Shown one piece after another: positions 1 through 5,074 of a stretch of 5,235 nt of DNA. The position numbers and the translations under genes were made by a program. The notes beneath the pieces are model-generated. The model was given only the letters and a program-made list of their open reading frames with translations. It did not search any database and was not told the origin of the DNA. The first letter of the stretch is position 1, and each line of letters begins with the position of its first letter. The stretch comes from Spirochaetaceae bacterium (GTDB lineage: Bacteria; Spirochaetota; Spirochaetia; DSM-27196; PXBQ01): positions 1 to 5,235 of the forward strand of contig PXBQ01000268.1 in the NCBI GenBank assembly GCA_003566875.1, in the 5' to 3' direction.

Positions 1-471
1 CATCCGCGACTCAAACGACGAACGCACACGCTTCCAGAACGAATCAGGCAGCTCAGCGAGCCGACGGCGCGTTCGGTCGATCCAGTCGGTTCGCTGATAC
101 AACACCTCGCTGTTCAACAGACGGTGAAATGTATAAGTGCCGGAGTCGCGCACCCCACTTTCAGACTCTCCGCTCAAGACAAAGTCAAACCGCGCAATGT
201 CTTTGTACTCTATCCGAAATGGGATATCGTCCAGCAGAAATCGATCCTTGCGCGAAATGGACGAGCTCTCAAACGCACCGGTATGAGCAAACAACTCACT
301 CCGTTCATCCGCATCCGGTATCTCCCCCGCGGAGTAGACATCGAGACTCACGAAGAAGTACGCATCGTACACGTCTTCGCCGGATAACAGCATCGTTACG
401 GTATCGACGGACGGCCACTCCCGAAGGATCGTAGTGATACTTCGAACGGCTTCCTCAACTTTTAACCTCAC
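1..471 (-). CDS. Nucleotidyltransferase-like protein, N-terminal 157 residues (partial)
   Basis: This frame reads open from a GTG at 471 down to the left edge, so the C-terminus lies outside the window. The start is supported by AAGGA at 482-478, six bases upstream, and by an in-frame TGA just upstream at 477-475. The visible part opens with a helix-like stretch (VEEAVRSITTILREW, residues 5-19). An acidic and aromatic core follows (DVYDAYFFVSLDVY, 33-46), then GAFESS (66-71), KDRFLLDDIPFRIEY (75-89) and a segment with RTDWIDRTRRRL (127-138) and LPDSFW (141-146). I associate this pattern with nucleotidyltransferase-domain hypothetical proteins of spirochaetes. In that reading the carboxylates at D36, D44 and E88 would be candidate metal ligands. 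Both the family and the ligand assignment are inference from memory, because a classical GS...DxD signature is not obvious. The substrate is unknown. It diverges from the gene at 529 and is not obviously linked to it in function. Confidence 0.6.
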   Translation of the reverse strand, partial: MRLKVEEAVRSITTILREWPSVDTVTMLLSGEDVYDAYFFVSLDVYSAGEIPDADERSELFAHTGAFESSSISRKDRFLLDDIPFRIEYKDIARFDFVLSGESESGVRDSGTYTFHRLLNSEVLYQRTDWIDRTRRRLAELPDSFWKRVRSSFESRM

Positions 472-477
472 GGTTCA

Positions 478-482
478 TCCTT
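478..482 (-). promoter_or_regulatory. Ribosome binding site for the gene starting at 471
   Basis: AAGGA on the minus strand lies six bases before the GTG at 471. It decides the start, because the only nearby ATG (478-476) touches the AAGGA itself and opens a 7-codon frame ending in TGA. Confidence 0.55.
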
Positions 483-493
483 ATCCGAGTGGG

Positions 494-522
494 TTGATAA
501 CACCGATGATACCACATATCGT
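494..522 (+). promoter_or_regulatory. Candidate promoter for the rightward gene at 529
   Basis: TTGATA (494-499) and TATCGT (517-522) have a 17-bp spacer and match the consensus hexamers at five and four of six positions. The predicted transcript start falls at about 528-530, on the ATG at 529. With no Shine-Dalgarno sequence there, this would give a leaderless mRNA. It overlaps the candidate promoter of the divergent gene. Confidence 0.3.
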
Positions 523-535
523 AGCACGATGGAAA
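506..535 (-). promoter_or_regulatory. Weak candidate promoter for the leftward gene at 471
   Basis: TTTCCA (535-530) and TATCAT (511-506) are separated by 18 bp on the minus strand. They match the sigma-70 consensus hexamers at four and five of six positions. The predicted transcript start near 499 would leave a leader of about 28 bases that carries the AAGGA site. The -35 lies inside the first codons of the divergent gene. This rests on pattern matching only. Confidence 0.25.
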
Positions 536-1032
536 CGCCGCAAAGCTGCCACTACGTTTTCTGCCTGCTTCCACCGGGCAACGTCATCCGGGAGATTGCT
601 CTGGTGCAGGAACGGCTCTTCAGCGCGCACCAGAATCCCTCTTTCCGCGCGATCCCTCCGATCATCCCGGTATGCGGGCTCAGCTCGCCCGCACTTCCGT
701 CCGGCTTCCCCCGACTTCCTGCCGTCCGAGTCAGGCCTACCGAGTACACGATCGAGCGCCGCGCTCTCTTTCTGAAAGTCGAACCGCTCGAAGGATCGGC
801 AGAACCGCTGATCCGCACGGCCCGGGAGTGTGGGAGCGAAGCGATGCCTCTCTTTCCACCGGTATTCGGATTCTTTCTCGGTGCCGAGTACGATGGGCCG
901 GAGATGCCGTCGCATCCGTCGAGTCTGGGTTTCACGACCGCTCCGGTCGAATCCCGGATTCTCACGATCGAACACACCGAGTCCGGATCGTGGTACACGG
1001 GTCTGGTATGGAGACTCGAAAGTGTCGTTTAA
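529..1032 (+). CDS. Hypothetical protein, possible degenerate 2H phosphoesterase (2'-5' RNA ligase-like) fold
   Basis: This is a 167-residue soluble protein with no signal peptide or membrane helix. I do not recognise it firmly. Its layout recalls the LigT/2H phosphoesterase fold. There is a first strand YVFCLLPP (9-16), a helix NVIREIALVQERLF (18-31), a central block ERRALFLKVEP (76-86) followed by a helix, and a closing strand pair ILTIEH (144-149) and WYTGLVWRL (155-163). Family members carry two HxT/S motifs. Here the matching places read AIPPII (41-46) and PPVFGFF (110-116), with no histidine, so any such protein would probably be catalytically dead or a binding protein. The ATG at 529 is the only plausible start, because there is no in-frame ATG, GTG or TTG between it and 469, and no Shine-Dalgarno sequence precedes it. 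The opposite-strand frame across the same span is arginine-rich and lacks domain-like texture. The stop interlocks with that of the convergent cyclase gene. Confidence 0.55.
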   Translation: METPQSCHYVFCLLPPGNVIREIALVQERLFSAHQNPSFRAIPPIIPVCGLSSPALPSGFPRLPAVRVRPTEYTIERRALFLKVEPLEGSAEPLIRTARECGSEAMPLFPPVFGFFLGAEYDGPEMPSHPSSLGFTTAPVESRILTIEHTESGSWYTGLVWRLESVV

Positions 1033-2285
1033 CCGATAACGACGCGGTTCCGACCCGCGTCCTTCGCTCGATACAGCGCGCGGTCTGAGGCCTCCGAGAC
1101 GTCGGTTGCGTTCGCGAGAGTGGGAAACGAAGCGATGCCACAACTGAACGTCGAAAAGAACGACTCGTCGCCTGCGTAGTGTTTTATTCGAGAGAAGCTC
1201 TCGCGGATCTGGTTCATCACCGTCGCGGCCTGCTCGGCCGTGGTATTAAAGAAAACAATCCCGAACTCCTCACCACCGTACCGACCAATGACGTCGGTCG
1301 ATCGCAACCGTTCCCGAAGCAGTCGCGCGAGGGTCTTGAGCACCCCGTCGCCGGTCAGGTGTCCGTACGTATCGTTCACCGACTTGAAACGATCAAGATC
1401 GATCATCGCGAACGATACATTCTGCCCGATTCTCTCGCCACGCTGGATTTCTTCGGCGAGACGTTGTTTAAGATGGGTGTGGTTCAGAAGCCCGGTCAGC
1501 GAGTCGCGCTCGATGAAGAAACGCATATTCCGGGTGCGCTCGGCGCGCACGGCTATCGACTTTGTCAGATGATCGGGGCTGATCGGCTTTGTGAGAAAAT
1601 CGTCGGCGCCTTGCGCGATCGCCTCGAGCTGTTTGTCCATATCGGTCTCGATCGACAGAAAAACGATTGGAATCGCCACAAACGCCTCTTGTTGGCGGAT
1701 CAACGTCGCGAGTTCCATGCCCGTACAGTCGGGCATATACATGTCCATCACGATCAACTCGGGTTTGTACTCGACGAGAATTTTGAAGATATTTCGCGGA
1801 TCGGACGCCACCGAAGTGACCATTCCGGCTTGCTGCAAAACCAGAGCGGTATATCCGACCTGTTCGTGATCGTCGTCGATGATCAAGACGTGATACGGCT
1901 CGCGGTGGCATTCGGGCACCAGCGAATCGAACTTGTCGATCAGGCGGCGCGCGTCGATCGGCGTGAGAAAAAAGGCCGAGCCGCCGGCCCGGATGCACGC
2001 CAACCGCGTCTCAAAGTCGTCGGTTTCCGACACAAAAACGATAAAGAGGTGCGAGTCGTTCTCCCGCCGACATCGAAAAAGGTCGCGCGCCAACTCACGG
2101 TCGCCTGTAATCGTCTCCGCGTGAACGATCAGAACCACAAACTCCGCCTCGGAGAAGACCCCGGCGATTGAGTTCACCGAGTCGATCTCGCGAACCGGAA
2201 GCCCGAAGTACTCGATCTGGTCCATAACGTCCGAAACCGTCCGTCGGTCGGGACCGAACCTCACGGCTACTCGCTTCACTTTCAT
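1029..2285 (-). CDS. Diguanylate cyclase response regulator, REC-REC-GGDEF
   Basis: This 418-residue cytosolic protein should condense two GTP into cyclic-di-GMP under phosphorylation control. Residues 1-125 are a receiver-like domain without the phosphoacceptor: H55 (LIVHAE) sits where the Asp belongs, the N-terminal acidic pair is absent, and the expected KP reads TP. Residues 131-250 form a canonical receiver with acidic cluster D137-D139, phosphoacceptor D181 (VMDMYMPD), S211 and K233 (TKP). Residues 258-418 are a GGDEF domain with metal-binding D296 (IDLDRFK), ND at 304-305, active-site GGEEF (337-341) and an intact inhibitory RxxD (RSTD, 328-331) five residues upstream. Product feedback is therefore likely. 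I prefer the ATG at 2285, which has AAGGA seven bases upstream, over an upstream TTG at 2315 that would add ten residues. It lies 31 bp downstream of the HPt gene in one operon. Function is well supported by the motifs; the signal it answers to is unknown. Confidence 0.93.
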   Translation of the reverse strand: MKVKRVAVRFGPDRRTVSDVMDQIEYFGLPVREIDSVNSIAGVFSEAEFVVLIVHAETITGDRELARDLFRCRRENDSHLFIVFVSETDDFETRLACIRAGGSAFFLTPIDARRLIDKFDSLVPECHREPYHVLIIDDDHEQVGYTALVLQQAGMVTSVASDPRNIFKILVEYKPELIVMDMYMPDCTGMELATLIRQQEAFVAIPIVFLSIETDMDKQLEAIAQGADDFLTKPISPDHLTKSIAVRAERTRNMRFFIERDSLTGLLNHTHLKQRLAEEIQRGERIGQNVSFAMIDLDRFKSVNDTYGHLTGDGVLKTLARLLRERLRSTDVIGRYGGEEFGIVFFNTTAEQAATVMNQIRESFSRIKHYAGDESFFSTFSCGIASFPTLANATDVSEASDRALYRAKDAGRNRVVIG

Positions 2286-2292
2286 CTGTCCG

Positions 2293-2297
2293 TCCTT
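2293..2297 (-). promoter_or_regulatory. Ribosome binding site deciding the cyclase start
   Basis: AAGGA on the minus strand ends seven bases before the ATG at 2285. The alternative TTG at 2315 has no comparable site and sits one base past the stop of the HPt gene. Confidence 0.6.
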
Positions 2298-2316
2298 GGT
2301 CGGTTGTGCTCGCAAC

Positions 2317-2664
2317 TCAATCGCCGTGAATACCGTGTATCTCAGCCTCTATCTCGGCACACAAACGACGAATCGCGCTGTTTTCATCATCGGTCGGTGC
2401 GCGTGCCTCATCGAGTACGACGTCGACAATTGCTTCGAGGGATTTTCCTAGTCTCGTCAGATCGCCGTAGCCGAACGTCGCCGCAGCGCCCGCGAGTTTG
2501 TGCGCGTGATTCCTGAGCGCCCACGCGTTTTTTTCATCCTCTCCGTGAGCGAAAAAAAGTTCCGAGGCCGCCACGATCGCGCGATGCCGTTCAGGAAGAT
2601 CGGCGGTGAAGCTCGTGCGGAGCTCCTCGAGCCGTTTTTTTACGTTTTCGGATAATATGCTCAT
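2317..2664 (-). CDS. Stand-alone HPt (histidine phosphotransfer) domain protein
   Basis: This 115-residue single-domain protein is built almost wholly of predicted helices. It carries the HPt signature NHAHKLAGAAATFG (residues 52-65), with H55 the expected phosphorylated histidine, followed by LTRLGKSLE (69-77). HPt proteins carry phosphoryl groups between the receiver of a hybrid histidine kinase and a terminal response regulator. The obvious partner is the REC-REC-GGDEF protein encoded 31 bp downstream on the same strand, whose second receiver keeps its aspartate. No kinase is visible, so the donor must lie elsewhere. The ATG at 2664 has a weak AGGG (2673-2670) five bases upstream. Length is usual for the family (about 100-130 residues). 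The gene is the first of a leftward operon and diverges from pyrK. Confidence 0.87.
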   Translation of the reverse strand: MSILSENVKKRLEELRTSFTADLPERHRAIVAASELFFAHGEDEKNAWALRNHAHKLAGAAATFGYGDLTRLGKSLEAIVDVVLDEARAPTDDENSAIRRLCAEIEAEIHGIHGD

Positions 2665-2674
2665 ATTTGCCCTA

Positions 2675-2704
2675 ACTATAGCCGTTTTGCCGTGTCTCGG
2701 GCAA
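2675..2704 (-). promoter_or_regulatory. Candidate promoter for the HPt-cyclase operon
   Basis: TTGCCC (2704-2699) and TATAGT (2680-2675) are 18 bp apart on the minus strand, matching consensus at four and five of six positions. The predicted start near 2668 leaves only about four bases before the ATG at 2664. That would exclude most of the AGGG from the mRNA, so either the transcript is almost leaderless or the true start is further upstream. Confidence 0.35.
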
Positions 2705-2713
2705 GGTGACGAA

Positions 2714-2742
2714 TTGCACGACCGTCGAGTGCGTGCTACGAT
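2714..2742 (+). promoter_or_regulatory. Candidate extended -10 promoter for pyrKD
   Basis: TGCTACGAT (2734-2742) is an extended -10 element (TGn plus a hexamer matching four of six). TTGCAC (2714-2719), a weak -35, lies 17 bp upstream. The predicted transcript start near 2749 is about two bases before the ATG at 2751. No leader is left for a PyrR-type attenuator or other riboregulator, so none is called. Confidence 0.35.
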
Positions 2743-2750
2743 GCGCCGGT

Positions 2751-3509
2751 ATGAAGTTCATCGACGCTCGCGTGATCGACAATGTTTCGGTCGCCGAGGA
2801 GTACTACGAAATGAGTTTCTCGTGGCCTTCCGAAGAGACTCCCCTACCCGGACAGTTCCTTACGATTCGTGCATCGGACCGCACGACTCCACTTCTGCGC
2901 CGTCCTTTTGCGTTTAGCCGGTTCGACGACGGGGTCGCGCGGATCATCTACCAGAAGCGCGGAGACGCGACGGCGATCCTCGCCGCGAAGACACGAGACG
3001 AGCCGCTGAACGTGGTCGGTCCGCTCGGCAATATCTTCCCGGTCCCGCGTGACTCGGGACGGCCCGTGCTCGTCGCCGGAGGCGTCGGGATCGGACCGAT
3101 CTTCTTCTTCGCCGAGCACATACGCGCGCACAACCCGTTGCTGGTCGTTGGAGCCCGCACGCGCGGATTACTGCCGGCAGAGAGCTGCCCACACGGCATC
3201 GAGACCGTGTACGCGACCGACGACGGTAGTTTCGGTTTCCACGGTACCGTCGTCGACGTGCTGAAAACAACGTACTCGACCGACGATAACTGGATACTCT
3301 ACCTGTGCGGGCCCGAACCGATGCTCAAGGCCGGGCACGAGTTTGCGACCGAACGTCGCGTGCCTGCGTGGGTCTCTCTGGAGCAGACGATGGGATGCGC
3401 GGTCGGAGCGTGTATGGGCTGCGCCGTTCGCGTCACGGGAGGGCTCGGGTACGCGCGCGTCTGTACCGAAGGGCCGGTTTTCGACTCACGGGAGATCGTA
3501 TGGACTTGA
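2751..3509 (+). CDS. pyrK: Dihydroorotate dehydrogenase B, electron transfer subunit
   Basis: This 252-residue flavoprotein passes electrons from the FMN of PyrD through a 2Fe-2S cluster and FAD to NAD+, within the cytosolic PyrD2-PyrK2 complex of pyrimidine synthesis. The N-terminal ferredoxin-reductase barrel contains the FAD-binding RRPFAFSR (50-57) and GPLGN (90-94). The nucleotide-binding half has GGVGIGP (110-116) and CGPEPM (186-191). The C-terminal cluster motif is C216-x4-C221-x2-C224, with the fourth ligand C238 in RVCTEGPVF. All four cysteines are present. I use the ATG at 2751 (MKFIDARV), where family similarity begins; an in-frame GTG at 2706 would add 15 residues unlike the family. 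No Shine-Dalgarno sequence precedes either start. The 3' end overlaps pyrD by 10 bp, indicating coupled translation and 1:1 subunits. Confidence 0.95.
   Translation: MKFIDARVIDNVSVAEEYYEMSFSWPSEETPLPGQFLTIRASDRTTPLLRRPFAFSRFDDGVARIIYQKRGDATAILAAKTRDEPLNVVGPLGNIFPVPRDSGRPVLVAGGVGIGPIFFFAEHIRAHNPLLVVGARTRGLLPAESCPHGIETVYATDDGSFGFHGTVVDVLKTTYSTDDNWILYLCGPEPMLKAGHEFATERRVPAWVSLEQTMGCAVGACMGCAVRVTGGLGYARVCTEGPVFDSREIVWT
3490..3494 (+). promoter_or_regulatory. Ribosome binding site of pyrD, inside pyrK
   Basis: GGGAG lies five bases before the ATG at 3500 and within the last codons of pyrK. It fixes the pyrD start and excludes upstream in-frame starts that would add up to 65 residues read from pyrK DNA. 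Confidence 0.65.
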
Positions 3510-4414
3510 GCGTCAAGATCGGGTCGACTACGTTCACAAATCCTCTCGGCGTCGCGTCCGGGACATTCGGGTACGGAAGCGAGTACGAGAAACTCATCGA
3601 CCTCGCGGAAATCGGCACTCTCTACACGAAGGCCGTCACACCCCGGCCGCGCCCCGGGAACAGCATTCCCCGCATCATCGAGACGGCATCGGGCCTGCTC
3701 AACTCGATCGGGCTCGCGAACGTCGGGATGGTCGGTTTTGTCGAACAGAAGCTCCCGTTTCTCGCGACGCTCTCGTGTTCGGTCGTCGTGAACGTCGCCG
3801 GAGACGATCCGGATGAGTACCGCGAAGTCGTCGAGTACCTCGATCGCCACGACACGGTAAACACGATCAAAGGCTACGAGGTGAACATCTCGTGCCCGAA
3901 CGTGAAGTGCGGCGGTCTCGCGCTCGGCACGGATCCTCGCCAGGTCGAGCAGTTGACCCGACTCTTGAAAAAAACAACCGATAAGCCGATCATCATGAAG
4001 CTCACGCCGAACGTCACCGACATCACCGTTCCCGCGCGCGCGGCCGAGGCCGGTGGTGCCGACGCGGTGTCGTGCATCAATACGCTCGTCGGGATGGTGA
4101 TCGATACAAGCCTGAAAAAAACCGTTCTGCCGGCCGGAACCGGGGGGCTCTCGGGTCCCGCGGTCTTCCCGGTCGCGTTGGCGATGGTGTACAGGACCGC
4201 GCGCGCGGTCACGATTCCGGTGATCGGCCTCGGCGGCATCATGACCGCGGATCACGCGGTACAGTTTCTGCTCGCGGGCGCGTCGGCGGTGCAGGTCGGA
4301 ACGGCAAACTTCGTCGACCCGAACATCGCGGTCGACGTCCTGCGCGGGATCGAGAAGTACGCCGAGACCGAACGTCTCACGACGATCCAGGATTTCCACA
4401 CGTTCATCGAGTAG
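3500..4414 (+). CDS. pyrD: Dihydroorotate dehydrogenase (NAD+), catalytic subunit, class 1B
   Basis: This 304-residue FMN-binding TIM barrel oxidises dihydroorotate to orotate, the fourth step of de novo UMP synthesis. Visible motifs are NPLGVASGTFGYG (14-26), YTKAVT with the FMN/substrate lysine K44 (42-47), LLNSIGLAN (66-74) and NISCPNVK, where C132 is the catalytic base typical of class 1 enzymes (class 2 uses serine). Further motifs are MKLTPN (166-171), SCINT (191-195), GTGGLSGPA (213-221), GLGGI (243-247) and GTANF (268-272) for FMN phosphate binding. Cysteine as base and the adjacent overlapping pyrK together mark it as class 1B, which uses NAD+ rather than fumarate or quinone. Length is normal for PyrD-B (about 300). 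It needs PyrK for activity with NAD+. It ends 15 bp before the convergent nth gene. Confidence 0.97.
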   Translation: MDLSVKIGSTTFTNPLGVASGTFGYGSEYEKLIDLAEIGTLYTKAVTPRPRPGNSIPRIIETASGLLNSIGLANVGMVGFVEQKLPFLATLSCSVVVNVAGDDPDEYREVVEYLDRHDTVNTIKGYEVNISCPNVKCGGLALGTDPRQVEQLTRLLKKTTDKPIIMKLTPNVTDITVPARAAEAGGADAVSCINTLVGMVIDTSLKKTVLPAGTGGLSGPAVFPVALAMVYRTARAVTIPVIGLGGIMTADHAVQFLLAGASAVQVGTANFVDPNIAVDVLRGIEKYAETERLTTIQDFHTFIE

Positions 4415-4429
4415 GCCCGAACGCCGGGA

Positions 4430-5074
4430 TCAGAAGCCGACCGTTTTCTCGGGCCACGGACAGATCGTACGAATCGGACACTCCACGCACCTCGGTTTTC
4501 GCGCCGTGCAGTACCGCCTCCCGTGGTAGTTGATCAGCATCGATACCTCGTACTGCATCTCGCCCGGAACCCACTCTTTGAGCTCGAACTCGATCCGCGT
4601 CGGATCGGTCGCGTCGACGAGATCGAGCCGCCGAGTGACGCGCATGAAGTGCGTATCGACGATGATCGCGGCTTCCCCCCAGATATGGCCGACGACGACG
4701 TTCGCGGACTTCCGCCCGACTCCCGGCAGCGTGATGAGCTGCTCTATCTCGCGCGGTACCTCGCCGCCGAAACGCGCCTCGAGCTCGGCGGCCGCGGCGC
4801 GGATGTTCCGCGCCTTCACGCGGTAGAACCCAACCGAGTGAATAATCGCCTCGATATCGGCGAGCTTCGCCGCGGCGAGGCCGCGCGCGTCGGGGTACCG
4901 CGCAAAGAGTTCGCCGGTTACCGCGTTCACTTGCGCGTCGGTCGTCTGGGCCGAGAGAATCACCGAGATCAATAACTCAAACGCGTTCCGGTGCACGAGA
5001 AGCGTCGGCGTCTCGGCGTACTCGGCGCGCAGCGCCTCCACGACGCGCCGGACGCGCTGCAGACGAGCGTTCAC
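4430..5074 (-). CDS. nth: Endonuclease III, DNA glycosylase/AP lyase
   Basis: This 214-residue base-excision repair enzyme removes oxidised pyrimidines from DNA and cleaves the abasic site by beta-elimination. It shows LLISVILSAQTTDAQVN (34-50), the helix-hairpin-helix LPGVGRKSANVV (116-127) with catalytic lysine K122, and VDTHFMRV (139-146) with catalytic aspartate D140. The 4Fe-4S cluster motif near the C-terminus is C189-x6-C196-x2-C199-x5-C205, exactly the family spacing. Length matches the family (about 210). The start is a GTG at 5074 whose bases overlap the TGA of the upstream amidohydrolase gene (GTGA, 5074-5071), with no clear Shine-Dalgarno sequence. Translation therefore probably depends on coupling to the upstream gene. 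It converges on pyrD. All key residues are present. Confidence 0.97.
   Translation of the reverse strand: MNARLQRVRRVVEALRAEYAETPTLLVHRNAFELLISVILSAQTTDAQVNAVTGELFARYPDARGLAAAKLADIEAIIHSVGFYRVKARNIRAAAAELEARFGGEVPREIEQLITLPGVGRKSANVVVGHIWGEAAIIVDTHFMRVTRRLDLVDATDPTRIEFELKEWVPGEMQYEVSMLINYHGRRYCTARKPRCVECPIRTICPWPEKTVGF

Noticed and set aside
455..478. Seven-codon ATG frame just upstream of and overlapping the 471 gene
   Set aside because: The ATG abuts AAGGA with almost no spacing, so ribosomes should start at the GTG at 471. A leader peptide or frameshift is not needed to explain the gene.
481..1143. 220-residue leftward open frame across the 529-1032 gene
   Set aside because: It is arginine-rich with no domain-like pattern, overlaps the certain cyclase gene at its start, and runs through the divergent spacer. 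The rightward frame has a better strand/helix pattern.
1179..2171. 330-residue rightward open frame opposite the cyclase gene
   Set aside because: It mirrors a strongly supported REC-REC-GGDEF gene, is rich in Arg, Asp and His, and has no recognisable motif. Codon bias of the real gene keeps it open.
2706..2750. Upstream GTG start for pyrK
   Set aside because: The added residues (MTNCTTVECVLRCAG) are unlike PyrK N-termini and would overlap the candidate -10 and -35 elements. ATG at 2751 matches the usual family start.
2665..2750. PyrR-binding or other attenuator ahead of pyrKD
   Set aside because: The gap is only 86 bp, contains no strong nested hairpins or T-run that I can see, and the best promoter leaves almost no leader.
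3305..3499. N-terminal extension of pyrD by 65 residues
   Set aside because: It would be read from pyrK DNA in another frame, with an Arg-rich sequence unlike PyrD. GGGAG and ATG at 3500 give a standard start.
3299..4399. 366-residue leftward open frame opposite pyrD
   Set aside because: It covers nearly all of a fully motif-supported pyrD and the end of pyrK, is dominated by Arg and Asp, and matches no family I know.
4416..4428. CCCG-AACGC-CGGG as a terminator between pyrD and nth
   Set aside because: The stem is only four pairs and no T-tract follows on either strand.
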